A stretch of DNA of 64,000 nt, from NCBI GenBank assembly GCA_904063045.1, contig CAJFCJ010000012.1, positions 2,108,001 through 2,172,000 of the forward strand, given 5' to 3'. The stretch is from Dimorphilus gyrociliatus (lineage: Eukaryota > Annelida > Polychaeta > Dinophilidae). Positions 23,401 through 37,195 of the stretch are shown piece after piece (within the stretch, counting starts at the first letter, position 1; every line of letters begins with the position of its first letter). The notes beneath the pieces are model-generated. The model did no database searches. It was given only the letters and a program-made list of their open reading frames with translations, and was not told where the DNA came from. The translations under genes and the position numbers were made by a program.

Positions 23401-25115
23401 AAACGTTAAACTATTAATTGATTTGTTTTAAAATCTAGTTGATTGCTCCTGCGATCGCATCAGAGAAAAGATTAACGGTAAAATTTTACAATATTTTAAT
23501 ATTATAATTGTTAATTACTTAATACTAATAGTACAAATGTCAACATCGCCACAAGTAACAAATGAAGATGATAAATCTATTGAAATTTCCACTAAACCAT
23601 ACATTTCTCCAAGTGAGTAAGATTAATGAGTAATAAATTCCAATTATTAAACATGTGCTTTACGCTTTAATGCTCTAAGTTTAATTACAATAATCATAGT
23701 GATTATGATTATGATTATTATTATTAAAATTATCTTTATTATTACTGCTCCCTTATTATTTTCATTTGAAGCCCTCAGCACTATAAAATATGTGAAAACT
23801 TCCTTTACTACCACTGAAGGAACAAAGTCCAGGGAAAGGATAACAGAAGATGTTCAATTTTCAACTAAACAACCAACAACAACAAGAAGTGATATAACTT
23901 TCAATTATATTAATGGTACTTTGAACGCTTTTAAAAAATCGGTTCAAAATTCTTTAGCGACACCTATTTCGATCATTTAAACGCACAATCAATAAATCAA
24001 CAAGATATTCTTATGCACAATTAAAACTAATTAATATACTAATATCTAACCTATTTAATATAGTTAAAAAGTTATTAACAGTGCCAAATTATAGAAAAAA
24101 GATGGCTTTAGCTTCTAGAGGTGATAGATAACGGGGAATTTAGTAAACAAAAAAGAAATATGGGAGTTTTAATAAGACTCTAGATAATCAAATCTTTGTG
24201 CAGTTTTACCATTAATGCTTTGCTTTACAAATAATCTCCGATTTGTTGTTAATTAAAATTCAATCTATTGATTTATAAATAATTTAAATTATTGTTTCGT
24301 TTATTCCTCTCATTTTAGAATCACCTACAGAGTTTGTTGGAAGTCCTAAGAACCATACAGAAATCATTGTAATAATTTGTGTTACTGGAGGTTTTGGTAT
24401 TATTCTGCTAGTTTTTGGAATCTGCTTTTGTACATATAGATGTAGATGTAAAAGGGGATATAAAATAGTACATTTTGTTTGTGATAATGGAACACCATCC
24501 AACAATGATATTGCAGTAGAACTTTTTGGGTTCTTAAGGGTTGTAAAAGAGTTCGAAACTAAATTCTACGATTTATCTCAAGATGTAGACAAAAATGTTA
24601 AATTCTTTCTTATAATTTTATCAGAAAATAAAGAGTTTAATGACCTGTATATAAGGAGATTAGACTTTTATAAGAATTGTTTCATATTTGCCTCATTGCA
24701 TGAACATCTAAAATCACCAACTAATGGAAAAGTTTATTATATTCCAAAAGATATGAGGAAGTTGCTTAAAGCTCTTGGAGCACATGTTAATGAAGACTTG
24801 TATAAAGCAAAGTTATTTAATCTTCGTGATACTATAGAGAGAGTTAATAGAGGCGAAAAAATTGTTAAAAATTATGAAAGGCAAAACAGTGTCGCAGGAG
24901 TCCATTTTAATAGCATAAATGAAATCATCCCTCCAGAAGACAACTATGACATTGCAGAGTGTAAACAAGAATACGAAAACTGTCATCTACAATTTAAAGT
25001 TGAGTATGATGAAGAGAGCTTATCATCCGATACATCTGATACACGTCGCCATTCCGATCCAGTTTCTGATTGTAGGCAGCCGACAATAAGTATTTCAAAA
25101 ACGTCTGTTGTTTAA
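20412..25115 (+). CDS. Single-pass receptor-like membrane protein, possibly IL-17-receptor-like
   Basis: Fifteen phase-consistent exons: 20412-20492, 20628-20664, 20962-21170, 21227-21541, 21757-21802, 21867-21893, 22144-22164, 22810-22857, 22926-23113, 23181-23240, 23314-23344, 23439-23477, 23532-23612, 23772-23915, 24319-25115; 707 residues. An N-terminal hydrophobic segment (SALIHFYTILLSYL) suits a signal peptide. The ectodomain is Cys-rich with NxS/T sites, followed by a Thr/Ser-rich stalk. One membrane segment lies at about 458-481 (IIVIICVTGGFGIILLVFG), then a Cys/Arg stop-transfer patch and a 225-residue cytoplasmic region. The part KIVHFVCDNGTPSNNDIAVE to YIPKDMRKLLKALG has the layout of a SEFIR domain (beta strand, helix, conserved late strand), hence the IL-17R suggestion, but the match is weak. 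Several exons are 21-48 bp and symmetric in phase 1, so alternative splicing of the ectodomain is possible. Confidence 0.75.
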
Positions 25116-25535
25116 GATTTCTTGTCCAAATGTTTATTTTGTATATAGCCTTACTGGTGTTATACAGTATATATAAATTTATATATATATATATATCATT
25201 TTGAACTATTCTGTTATACTAATTGTTTGTTTGTTATTTGTATAGTATTCTGCAAAATTGAATACAGTAAAACTTGAATGTCTTTTCGTGTCACAAGATG
25301 GCGCTCCAAATGCACTTTTTTCGAGGACAGCCACTAATTGCATAGATTTTACCTGTCTTTATCAAACGAAAACTATTATTAAATAGTTGTTTTTATTCAA
25401 ATAAAATGCTATAGAAACAATAAAAACAAATTTTTTCTTTTATTTGATATTCCAAAGAGAGAGAGAGAGAGAGTAAGGATATTATCAGTCTTCTCGAATA
25501 GAAATATTTATATAATATTGCACTGATAGAAAGAG

Positions 25536-25572
<37 letters not shown>

Positions 25573-25707
25573 GTTTTTTTTATATAAACAAGAAAATACT
25601 GATTTTTTTATACGTAATTCGATTCTAAATTCATCCTAATAACAAGCTCATTGTTAATCTTCTTAGTCAATTGTGAAAATGACGCTGGAGTGTCTAAAAA
25701 AAAAATG
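25116..25707. other. Tail-to-tail intergenic region
   Basis: Separates the stop codons of the receptor-like gene (plus) and APCDD1 (minus). It holds a CTCF-like AGATGGCGC core at 25296-25304, opposed poly(A) hexamers at 25392-25405 and two GA tracts (25455-25473, 25541-25568). Confidence 0.7.
25392..25405. terminator. Opposed poly(A) signals, TTTATT and AATAAA
   Basis: AATAAA on plus at 25400-25405 is the first such hexamer after the receptor-like stop. TTTATT at 25392-25397, and another at 25439-25444, provide minus-strand AATAAA for APCDD1. The two transcripts therefore probably end within tens of bases of each other or overlap. Confidence 0.5.
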
Positions 25708-26750
25708 TTAGACAAAGCTTCGTATTAAGCAAAATATGGCTGCCAATGTCAATATTTCTGTTTTGCATCCATTTCCTTGAGATTTTGCATGCAAGTGACT
25801 TCTCCATATATAATTTTTTGGATTATAATTGAGTGGAATGTTATTATTACCGCAAAATTTCAACGGTTCCTGGAAGGATGTAGGCCTATAATTAATAGTT
25901 GAGATCCAATTGGTTGTGTGCTTCCCAAGGAATAATTCAATAAAATTGAACCTTTTTTCTAATCGAATTATCTCGTAGATTGTATATGGTAGACTTATTC
26001 CGAGAGTAGGACAACCGTTTGAAATTGTCAAATCTTTCTGACTTCCTACATGCCAATAACTGCCGTCTCCGCAGACTGATCCTTTAGCGGCATTTAATAT
26101 TGTCGCTATACTTTTTTCCGTCACTTTCAAAGTAGCAGAGAAGGCGTTAAAAATAACGTTTCTAGTACCAGTCATGTGTTTATGCGGTCCAGAATCCTCC
26201 CAAGTACCACTCGTAACTATTGTGTAGAGTTTTCTCTTACAGATTACATCAGAGTAATAGTGATAAATTGATTTCCATTGAAATCTATCCTCTAGTATGA
26301 GATGCCTTATTAAAAAGTTGGAAAAGCGCGTCGATTCGCACCTTTCACTTAGCCACTCACTTTTTTGAGAAAGTTTCGTTAAATAGAAATTCTGCCGGTG
26401 GTGGTGCAGTGATGGTGGACGAAGGCTAGTTGATTTGCTGATAATTTTGCAGATTGAGCATTTCGGTGTCTAAAAAAGACGGATTAGATAAGATAAATGA
26501 TAGCAGAAAATTCTTTTACGAGGAGCAAGTTTCTATCTTCTAGAGGTCAGGAAAGGTTGAAAGATGCTCGATTTATTTTACTGCCTAGGTAATTCTCGTA
26601 AACGAACTTTTACACATTGTAAAAAATTGATAGAAAAGATAGTGAAGAGGAATAGATTAATATAAAATTGTAAGAAAAGAGTCTGTGCGTGTGCGAGTGT
26701 TTGTAACTTGGTAATCATTTTAATAAACTTTCCATCAGGGTTTTATAATT

Positions 26751-26785
<35 letters not shown>

Positions 26786-29547
26786 ATATACAGGATGCTG
26801 AGTAGGCAATATACTCATATATATATTTCTCTTTCTGACTATTATAAAGCCCTCAAGTAAAATAGTCAATTGATCAATGGGATTAGTCTTATTAGCAGGC
26901 AGTTGAATTGATGGATAATGATTTTGTATTTTATCAAGTCTGGATAACAAAAAAAGGGAGAGAAATTGGATAAAAACCAAAAAAAAGGATTGTAAAGAAA
27001 GAAAGAGGGGAAGAGAATAAATAAAAATAAGAAAGATAGATAGCTAGATAGATAGATAGATAGAGGAAGAAAAAAATTAAAGAACAAAACAACTACCGGA
27101 AGTTTGTTAATAGTAAACAGAAAAAGGAATAAAAGCGTTGTTATTAAATCAAATATTTATACTGTTACTATTAAAAAAAAAAGAAAAGAAAAAGCGTATT
27201 AAATTAATTACTGTTGATTAATTAAATCTTAGGGATTATGTTTTTCATTAACTCCTAAGTCCTTTTAAAACGCTTTGGACTATTTAGATCCTTTACTTTT
27301 TATACTATAATATAAATTTTGTATATGAAACTACTTACGTCAGCTGATATTAAAGCAGTTTGAAATGAATTTGGCTTATGCGTTATTCTATTCTTTCTTT
27401 CAGTATGTACGTCTCCTAACAATAGACGCCTGGTAAGGCGATGCCGTTGTTTTTCTTCTTCCACTCTAACTAGCTGTAGTTCATTAAGCGTGAAATCAAA
27501 TGAGTGAAGACAATCAAAATCAACGTCTCTATCATGGTATTTCATATTGCCTTTAAAGGGAAAATAAATTGAATGAAGAAATGAATGGAATTGGATGAAC
27601 ATGACATTTTATTCTGTTACCTTGAATTTCAATGGTTTGACCAGCTTTCCATGCTAACCATTTTTTTTCCTCGCAAGTGTCATTTGCTAATTGATAGAGT
27701 TTTAGAGCAACGTCATTTGTAAATGGTGTTATTGAAACTTGGTAATTTTCATAGGTAGCTCTGTAGGCGCCTGGATTAGCAATACTCTCCGTTTGGGATA
27801 CTTTCCAATATCCCTGAGCGTAGATGCTAAAAAGGGGATGAGCGCATTCGGCGTCACCGTAATAGAATTGATTAATGCTATAGATATTATTCCTGTATAT
27901 TGTATATCTTCGTAGGAGATATTCCGGACCTGGTCGAACTTCGCATCTGCAAAATTTTAAACAAGATAAAATATATACACTGTACAGTATAAAAGATCTA
28001 ATAAACAGTTAGATTTAACGTATGGAATGGCTTAACTATTTTAAGCCCGTAGAATACATCTAGTATAAACTATTGAAAAAAAATACGAAAATCAACTGGA
28101 TGGTACAGATGCTATAAATCAACAAGAAGAAAATTTAAAGGAACAAATTTTTCCTTGTGTAAACAAACAATGTTGTTGCGCAATACATTACACGAGAACC
28201 TTTGAAATGCCCTAAAACTTTGCCCCAGAACAAATAAATCATCAAGACTGATAAATTAGCTCATTTTCGTTATATCTTCACACTAATAAATAGCAAATGA
28301 TTATAAATTAATACCATACTCTATGTCATTGATTTTTAACCTTTGAACCTTTTATTTGAGGGCTATTAGTATCTTCTCGGATGATCTATAAAGATTAAAT
28401 GGCAAGAAAAAGACTATTTTTCCCAATTCTCTTCTCTCTACTGACGTCTATCTAGCTACTTTATTTTTTTTAATAATTTAGCAAAGCTTACACTCCCATA
28501 TCTGTCAATATCAAGCCAACCCTTTAATAGAAATCACACACAATTTACATAGACTTCATTCTGACTGCTTTATCTTTTATCTCGATCTTATCCGATCTTC
28601 CGCCGTGTAAGAAACCATGTTTCAATTTGTCTTTAATACTTCAATGGTCTATTACTGCGTTATTTATACTCTATTTGAACTCTTTAAAAGAGAAAAAAGA
28701 GGCGGAGTAGAAGTGATTTATATACAGATATCTACACTGTATTTATCTATCTATGTAGATTTTTGCTAGTTCCTAAATTAAAGGCCAAATTTAGGCCGTA
28801 AAGGTCATTTTTTATGTAATAAATAAGAATTACTAAGTCAAGAAAAGACTAAAATAGATAATGACAAGGTATACGAGAGCTTAAAGCCATTCTAGTAATA
28901 AATACTATATTATTTGTATTATTAGAAAGGGCCATTTTCTTATCTATAATCCCTATCTTATCCGTTCATTTGGCGTACGCTACTCTCTTCCAATCCCCTT
29001 CAAAACGTCAAAATCAATTTACGACCAATGCGGGATCATTGATAAAAGTGTGAATATTTTAAGACTTTTCCCTTAGTAACGACCCACCTACTCTCAATCA
29101 AAATTTCTACAGATAAAAGGAAGATGACATTCCCTATTCTAAAACCAAGTTATTCCTTACTATTTAGGAAGTATAGAGAAAAGACTATGAAAAAAATATC
29201 ACGTTACCTATTCGACGTCCAATCTCCCTCGAGTGCCTTTTGAGTGACATCTTCGATACTTACTTGATAAATTCTTTTCAAAATTGACGAACAAGAATCT
29301 CTTCGTCCTTCTATCATTGTTACTAAAGTGAAGAATATTTTTTTAGATTTTTATCCAGTTTATACGATAATAACAATCTGCTTAATTCTATACAGTTTAG
29401 TAGCGCTTCCATCTTATTAAACGCGCCTTATTCATTCGTTTGTTTTCATTTATTCTCTCTCAAGTTCTTTCATTTTCGTTTGCTCTTTCTTTCTTTATTT
29501 AATTATTTCTTACCGTAAACGATGCATATAACCAGTTGCAGACGCAT
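25708..29547 (-). CDS. APCDD1: APCDD1, membrane-tethered Wnt inhibitor
   Basis: APCDD1 is a surface glycoprotein that binds Wnt and LRP co-receptors and dampens Wnt signalling. Five exons: 29547-29514, 29322-29208, 27946-27621, 27550-27339, 26469-25708; 482 residues. The first exon gives a start of a signal peptide (MRLQLVICIVY). The first APCDDC repeat is clear: LEGDWTSNRCEVRPGPEYLL (across an intron), QFYYGDAECAHPLFSIYAQG, ELQLVRVEEE and LLLGDVHTERKNRITHKPNS. The second repeat has SEWLSERCEST, WKSIYHYYSDVICKRKLYTI, GSYWHVGSQKDLTISNGCPT and LPYTIYEIIRLE, then PTSFQEPLKFC. A C-terminal hydrophobic stretch (EILTLAAIFCLIRSFV) matches the family's terminal membrane segment. Length is close to the human protein. 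Intron 2 is 1.26 kb and intron 4 is 0.87 kb, the latter with GATA and TA repeats. A CTCF-like site lies about 240 bp upstream of the ATG. Confidence 0.95.
27040..27064. repeat. (GATA)n microsatellite in APCDD1 intron 4
   Basis: About six GATA units with one CTAG interruption; simple sequence. Confidence 0.85.
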
Positions 29548-30676
29548 TCTTGAACTAAAACTCGTCGAATGGTCACGTGATGTCCCAGTCCTATCAGCGA
29601 TTGTTGAAACGAGAGAGGAAAACGTTTGGATAGATTGGACATTGAGTTAAAAAAAAATATTTAAGAAAAGTATAGCAATAACAATTAGCCAAGTAGATTT
29701 CCGAATTAAATGACAATTTGCTCAACTTCTATCCAGTAGCTCTCGGCTAGAATTGTTTACCAATGAGAGACTAGATTCAAAGTTCCGATAGGTGGCGATA
29801 TATGCAATATATATATATATATATATATCCAGTATATACATACTGCATATATGTATATTTGGTTGTGAAAGAGCAAGAAAAAGTAATGATAGAGGGTGGA
29901 AGGGATAAGGCAAAGGGATAGAGGGAGAGAGACAGAGAGAAGTTGGCTTTGTTAAAAATGTTCAAGGGATTATTTAGTAGAGTTGTATTAGATTCGATTA
30001 GTCTTTAGGGAAAGAATAGCTAGGGAATTTTCGGCCACCGCGCTAAAACTGATGTTTATCTTAATCCCAAAAATCGACGAAGCGTTAAGGAAGCAATTTT
30101 TGTTTGGTAGAATGGGAAATTAGGTGTTATCAAAGCGGAACGAAATGCTTAATAAACCTTGATTTTTGAGTCTTCCGAGAGTGATTTTCTTTAAGATAAA
30201 CGAAGAATTAGTTTGTTTTCATTATTTTAAGAAGCTTCGTAAGGCTTTCAGTCACCCCCAGGACTGTAATAGAATCAGGATACATGCCGATAAGAGTGAT
30301 AGTAATAATAATCTCTTGAAAAGAAGCAAAGAGGCGATACGAAGTCTTAGAATAAGAGGTTTAGGAAAAGTTTGTTTCTATATCAAATCTTGTTATCAAT
30401 TCATTTATTACAATTAGGCCTATGTGCTTGTAGTTATCTTACATATATTTCTTACGTTTTCCCTAATTACGATATATATCTAAGTCAACTATTTTCGTAG
30501 TTTACAAACTAATAGAAGAACCAATTAAACATAAAAAATATTAGGTTAATGACAAAAACGAATATTCGAGTGCCATCTGGCGACTACGGAAGAACATTTT
30601 TTTGACTCTTGTTTATGATTTGTTTCGTATTTTATTTACGATTTATATAAAAACAAATGGAAAAAGAATGTATAAA
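29548..30676. other. Intergenic region between APCDD1 start and NWD2-like stop
   Basis: No supported gene. It has a CTCF-like AGGTGGCG core at 29790-29797, a TA tract at 29808-29828 and GA-rich DNA. A minus-strand AATAAA (TTTATT, 30631-30636) lies about 40 bases past the NWD2-like stop. A plus-strand open frame at 30166-30417 lacks an ATG start and resembles nothing. Confidence 0.6.
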
Positions 30677-33600
30677 TTAAGTTTTGGAGACAAGCTTCCT
30701 GGTTTTGATTCTTTGAGCAATGTTTATCATTTTTCCATAAGTTTTTGGTAAAATTTTACCATTAATGGCGGAAATATGAAAAAAATTGGCCCGTTTTATA
30801 TCCTCCGATAGAATGTTCTTTTGATTCGTTATACTCCTTCTACTTGGTAATAAATTTAAATGTTCTTTAATATGGTCCGTAAGACCAACTGTTAGTGTTA
30901 CTATTAATAGGCGACCATCGTTACATCCTAAAACAATTGTTCTATCGTCGTTTGCAACTTTTAGTTCGGTTCCTCTTCCATGAATAAATAAACTTGAAAC
31001 AATATCAAATGTTTCGCCATTTATAAGAATCAACTCCCTATGGTCTTCTGATAAGGATATTAGATATGTTTTATTAACAACTGATACAATTGTCTTCATA
31101 TCCAAATTTGGTAATAGCGCAATATTCTTTGATTTTCTTTGGGGATAAGGAATTTGAGTACCAATATTACTCCCATTAGAATTTAAAACTTGAAGATTAA
31201 TCTGCTTCTCAGCATCAAAAACAATGGCCGATTTAGGACAATCAACTTCATGAATTAAGAATCCATCTGAATCGTATTCTAATCTTTCAATTTGTTTACC
31301 AAACATTATTATTAAATTCTTTCCGGAATCTTTTAAATCAATCATGGCTTCCTCTCCGCTACTCTTTAAAAAGTCGTTAATAGATAAGAGTTTACAATTT
31401 GATGTAGACGTTTTAGATAAATTGAATAAGCAGAGTTTTTGTTCGTATCTTCTAATTTCTTTATGAGTCTTCTTATCTCTATTTTCGTTTTCAATAAGTT
31501 TTATTATTATACATTATGAATAATTTAATAATATTAAATTTCAATGCTTACCTTATTCTTTGTGATTGTTGAATTAGCATAGCTAACACTTGACCGGAAG
31601 CCGTTGTTACTGGTGTTGAAATTAAATCGCCATCTGGAACTTCCATTGTCCTAGCAGATAAGCTTGGCAGTTGAATAATTTGAATGTCAAATTTCTTTAC
31701 AGGCCAATCGTAAGTTGAATAAAATGAACATGTTAAAAAAAATGCAGTTTCCGAATAAGAACAAAAAAACACTGTTCTACAATTTTTAAACGTTAGAACG
31801 TTCTTCATCGAGTTATCTTCCAACATCCAGAGTTTACTTTCCCTTAATTTTTTCCAGGCTTCGGTATATTCGGGAACGTCGGATACTTCGTAAGTGGCAC
31901 TTGTTATTGCATAATTACCTGAAGATGATATCTTTACATAATCAATATACAGATTAAAATCGTCGATATGCTTTAAGACGTGCTCAACTTTCCCTGAACC
32001 AATATCAAAGATTTGAGCTTCCGTAGCTAATTTCCCCTGAACAATTAATTTGGATGAATTTTTTGATAAATCTAACGAAGAGATTTCTGCTTTAGCCAAA
32101 GCGTTATTATGTTGTATATCGGCGTCTAAATTCTCCATGTTCCACACTTGAATTGTATTATCAGCTGTAATACTAACAATTCTACTTCCTTTTGACGGTG
32201 TGAATAGTGCAGAAATCTGATTGATTGACGGTTGTAATAGCCTAACAGCTGTGCCGCATCTCGATTTCCAAACACCTACACAATGAATATTATTAATGAT
32301 TGTTTCTTTTTAAAAAAACAAATAATACCAATATATGTATGTCGAGCTCCAACAACAAAACTATCTTTATAGGCGAAACCAGCAACTTTAAATGGTGTCA
32401 TTGTTTCCGAAAATAGACCAGGAGGCATTTTCGATATACGAGTCAGCAGTTTGTTGTTCGAAGTATCAAGAATGTAGAGACATCTAGTTGCTCTGGCGAG
32501 TAACATGCTACTGTCGTTTGATAACTGTGTATCTTTTAATTCAATATCCTTTAAGATCGACGATGATTTATTCTTTTGTAAGGATGATGGCCTAATTGAA
32601 TTCATTTGAATTTCGTGATTCTTATAACGAACGTAAAACTTGAAACTATCGGACAGAAAGAGTATCGACACTGGAGTATCTGGACCCTAATATTAGTATA
32701 TAAAAACGTGCTAACAATATTCATAAATTCACATACTGTATATATATATATTTATATACAATACACACCTGTAAAACTGCAACTCTTTCCAGATTTGGAA
32801 TAGAATGAATCGTAATACATCTCCCACTATTGCAAGCTAATAGTTTTTCATCGCTGCTAATTGCCAATGTACTACAAGAATAGTCTAATTTCTTTAGAAC
32901 TTTCCTCTCTTTGAGATCTATTAAGGCTGGACTAGGAGATTGTTCGTAGGCTAAGGCGGCGTAGTTTTCCGTTATGAAGACGCTTGCTATATTATTGTGA
33001 CCAAAATTTATCTCGGATTGGCATTCTCCTGAATTAAGATGTGTCGAGCAAAAAAATCGATTATTACGCACACCATGCACAAACGTGCCATTGGGGGATG
33101 GATACAATTTTGAACCTGCGATAGACTTTACTTCCGGCCTAGCTTCTCCCTCTTGAATATCCCATAATCTAATATCAGCTTCGTGAAGGGGCTTAGCAGC
33201 TAAGAGGATGCTATCTTCTTTTTCAATTAGGACAACGTCACGTTGAGGTGAGAATCTAGAATCAATTTCGCAAACGTAATGTAATGGTCCACCAGGAGCA
33301 AGATAACATTGCCAAACTGGAATCATAGGGCATAGTTTAGGAGCAGCTAAATCACATTGTTGTATCAAATCGCGAACTGTTGGATAATCGTTAAAATGAG
33401 GTAGCAATCTACCAGTTAGCTCAACTCCAATAAGATCTGGATTTCTAACTAGAGCAGATTCTGCCATACGTATTGCATCTTCAACGAGGCTAACATCTCG
33501 AAATTTGCATAGACCAAAATCAGCTAAAAGCGGTTGTATACCACACGCTTTCAGCTTTGTATGAAGCCATGAGAGGTTAAAAAAGACTAATTGTCTAAGA

Positions 33601-36600
33601 TGTTTTATCCTGTTGGCTTTAGCCAAGTGATAGGGTAGCTCGTTCAATTTTCTTATATTATATCTAGTTCCATCTCCGCGGCAGTTGTCAATGAAAGTTT
33701 GATAAACTAGAGGTTGTTCGGCGACGTATCGATGCGCAGAACTTCGATCTTTTGCTAGATTAAAGCGCTTCATTTGATGATCTGTATAGGTAAACGGCTT
33801 AGCGACAGTTCCACACCATAGAGAAGTCCAATAATCAGCCATTGTTGTATGAATTTTATACAGAGTCAGGGTATCTTGTAGGTAACGCTGTAAAGAGACG
33901 CGTCTAAATTGCTCGTGATACCAATTATAAACAAGAGTTTCGTCACTCTCTCTCTCAACAATATAGCTACTCATATCGTGTAGGACCCGTGTCCATAATG
34001 ATGGTGGGATTCTCCTAATAGGTGGTTCCCAGTAAGCAAATATTTCATTAAGAACATCGTCGTCTATTGAAAGAATATCGTTCATTTCCGATTGGCTTAT
34101 TCCGCTTCTTGAAGCGGTTAAATATGATATTGAATGCATGACAAATACTTGACCGTACTTGACTTCCAATTGTTGAAAAAGAGTTTGTATTGCCGCTTGG
34201 AGAGTTGTGTCCAATCTCATTTTATTTTCTGGGGTAAAGGAACACCAGTTCATACATTGTTCATTTACTAAATTGACATAGAGAGGAAGGGAACATTCTT
34301 TAAATGCTGCCTTAACTAATTCGAATTGTCTGTCAGTTAAACATCGGCCATGCGACGATAGAAAATCTTTACAAACAGTTGCACAATCTTGAATTTCTAA
34401 AGGAGGAACGTAGATAATGTGGTCATCGTCGTTTCTTATTTTTGATTTAAGAACGAATAGTAGGTCATCGGGCAAAGTTGATACTATTATTTTAACGTTA
34501 GTATGCAGTCTTGCCGGAATCCAGTCCAATCGATGAGCATTATCGGCGTTTGATAATTGATCTACTGCATCAAGGATAATAACTAGCAAACCGCCAAATT
34601 CCCCTCTCATTTGATCTAGCCAAAATGTTTTTAAAGCTGAATAAGTATCGGGAATAATCTCTTTTGAAGTATTGGAAACAAAAGCCACCTGTTCACATAT
34701 ACTTCTTAATAATTGATGTACATTTCCAGATTTTGCTGTTGTTCCACATAGTCTGAGTATTACCGACCCTCTTCTTCCACTAGTCTCTAGCCAAGTTCTA
34801 ACGCTCGACGCAATCTTTGTCATAAGAGAAGTTTTACCATGTCCAGCTTCTCCATACAGTACTAGGGCTTCGTCCGAACTCTTTAGAATGTATTTTCGAA
34901 CGTCCATAAGAATGTTTTGCCTACCAATAAACTTGGAACTACGTGCTCTAGCAGTTCGCCAATGTTTAACAACCTCGGCGAATAATTCTCCATCATAACT
35001 TTTATTCGAAGTTGCCGCATACGTAATCATTTTGCGTAACTTATCGTGAATTTGAACGGACATTTTTTGCAGGTATTCTAAATGATCTTTGCTATCAACC
35101 CCGTTAGGGCTGGACCATTGAGTTGTATGTTCTAATACTGAATGAAATTTTTCAATATACTTAGTTTTCATCCTCGCCAGAGATTCTTGGGCTTTTTTAT
35201 TAATACTAATTGATTGAGGTATTAGGTCAATAAATTTACAGGAGCGTCTCTCGTCTAAATGACTACTTAGGTCTGCAATTGTTCTTATTAGACAAACAGC
35301 TCTACTACTCTTTGCATTTCCCGTTCCCAAAGCTTGTTCAATTTCTAAATGAGTAACTAAAGAAAGAAATTGAAAGAGAGGAAAAGAACCGATATATTTA
35401 TTAATTGTTCAATTAAATAGAACGATTTTATTATAATTACCAGAGGAGTGAAGAGCATCAAGAAAGGCTTGAGGAAGTGTTCCATTTACTGTACAAATTC
35501 TAGCTGCTTTCAGCAATATATCTTTAAGATTTACTTCAATGTGATTGAAAAATTTGTCATATTCGTCTGGAAAGTAATACAAAAATTGTCATTTAAATTC
35601 GCCTCTTTACTCTTGTTTGTACGTGTTTGTATATACTGTATAGATAGTATAGTATCCAGTTTTCTATTTTTACCAAACTAAAAAACTGGAATTATTACAG
35701 AGAATGAAAAATCTTTTAGATAAATACCATGGTTAAGAACTTCATCTACAGCAAGAAGTACATAATTAGGATTTTTATTATTGTAATCGCACTTGTACCA
35801 TTGATTTACTAAATCCTTCTCACGTTCGTCCCTAATTGCTGAGATTAATTTTTCGAATTCCTCCTTTTTTATGCTAGACGGAAGAGGTTGATAGCCGTGC
35901 TTTTGACCAATGAAAGCCTGAAATAGTTAATTGTTTATGAGGGTAGAAACCTTTCTTTGTTCATTTGATGAACTTTTTAATATAAGATTAAAAACTAACA
36001 ATAAAAAATGGCCCAATTGAAGACTTTTTGCATAATTCTATTTCATTCATGCATAATTGAACAGTTGAATGATCATTTCTAGCCATCTCTGGAATGCCCC
36101 ATCTCATATCTACAACCTAAATGAAAAAGAAATCCTTTGCCATTCATATTGAAACTCAATTACAGTATATAAGGAAAATTAGAGATATAAGAAAGAGATG
36201 GTGAGAGAGAGAGAGAGAGCGAGAGAGACAGAAGAAGAAAGATAACAAAGTAAAGTATAAAAAAAAAGAAGGGTTTATGTTTAAATATACTTCGAATTCA
36301 AGACCGAATCTTTCTTTACAGTATTTACGAAGTTTAGGATAAGCATCTTCCATTAGAAAATTGCGTTCAGCAGCCATATCTAAAAATAGATATACAATTT
36401 ATATACTGCATTTACTTCATATATATATATATATATATATGTTGTTTTATATGAACTTTCTATTATCTATATTACGTAAGTGTGTGGGTTGGAAATAGTT
36501 TATTTTTGGTCTATTTCATGATGACAGTTTTATATTTAAATTGGGTCAATTAAATGCTTTATTTCTTGTTTTTTTGTTATTCATTTGAAAGTTTAGAGAG

Positions 36601-37150
36601 AATAGGCCAATTTTTCATTATCGTATAATGCAATAGTTGTAAGCAATAAACGCTGCACGGAGAGTTTGTAATAGTCTACAGGCATTAATATTGGCAGAGA
36701 AATCGTTAGTGGCCTATTTGTTCGCATAATGATTATCAAATTCAGCAACATAGTAGGCCAATATGTCACACCGCAGTAGATTTTTCTTTAAAAGAAATTA
36801 CAGTAAGACAATAAATAAAGTATTAGTTAATCTGCTTAAATATGCAAATAATAAAAATTGATGTTAAGTCATAAAATTTTGTAGATAATATACGAAAAAG
36901 GAAAATGTTTATGAGCTCTTTATCAAATTTATAAGCTATAATCTTGTAAAAGAGAAAGAAAGAGAAGAAGAAAAGGAAAACTAGATTGTCTATTTGTTGA
37001 ACAAGTTATTGCTATTCAGTCTTTCCTCAATGCACTTTCAAGAAAAATAATGAAAGATACATAAAGTAAACAAATATAAAGAAGGTGATTTCTAGCTAAA
37101 ATCGATAAATCTATATATATATATATATACAATATATACTATATATACCG

Positions 37151-37195
<45 letters not shown>

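Noticed and set aside
28960-29070. Less AT-rich patch in APCDD1 intron 2, examined for Wnt/TCF sites because APCDD1 is a Wnt target
   Set aside because: Only weak CTTTGA-like matches nearby (for example about 28343); not above chance.
30166-30417. Plus-strand 83-codon frame
   Set aside because: It has no ATG start, no similarity I recognise and no clear splice partners.
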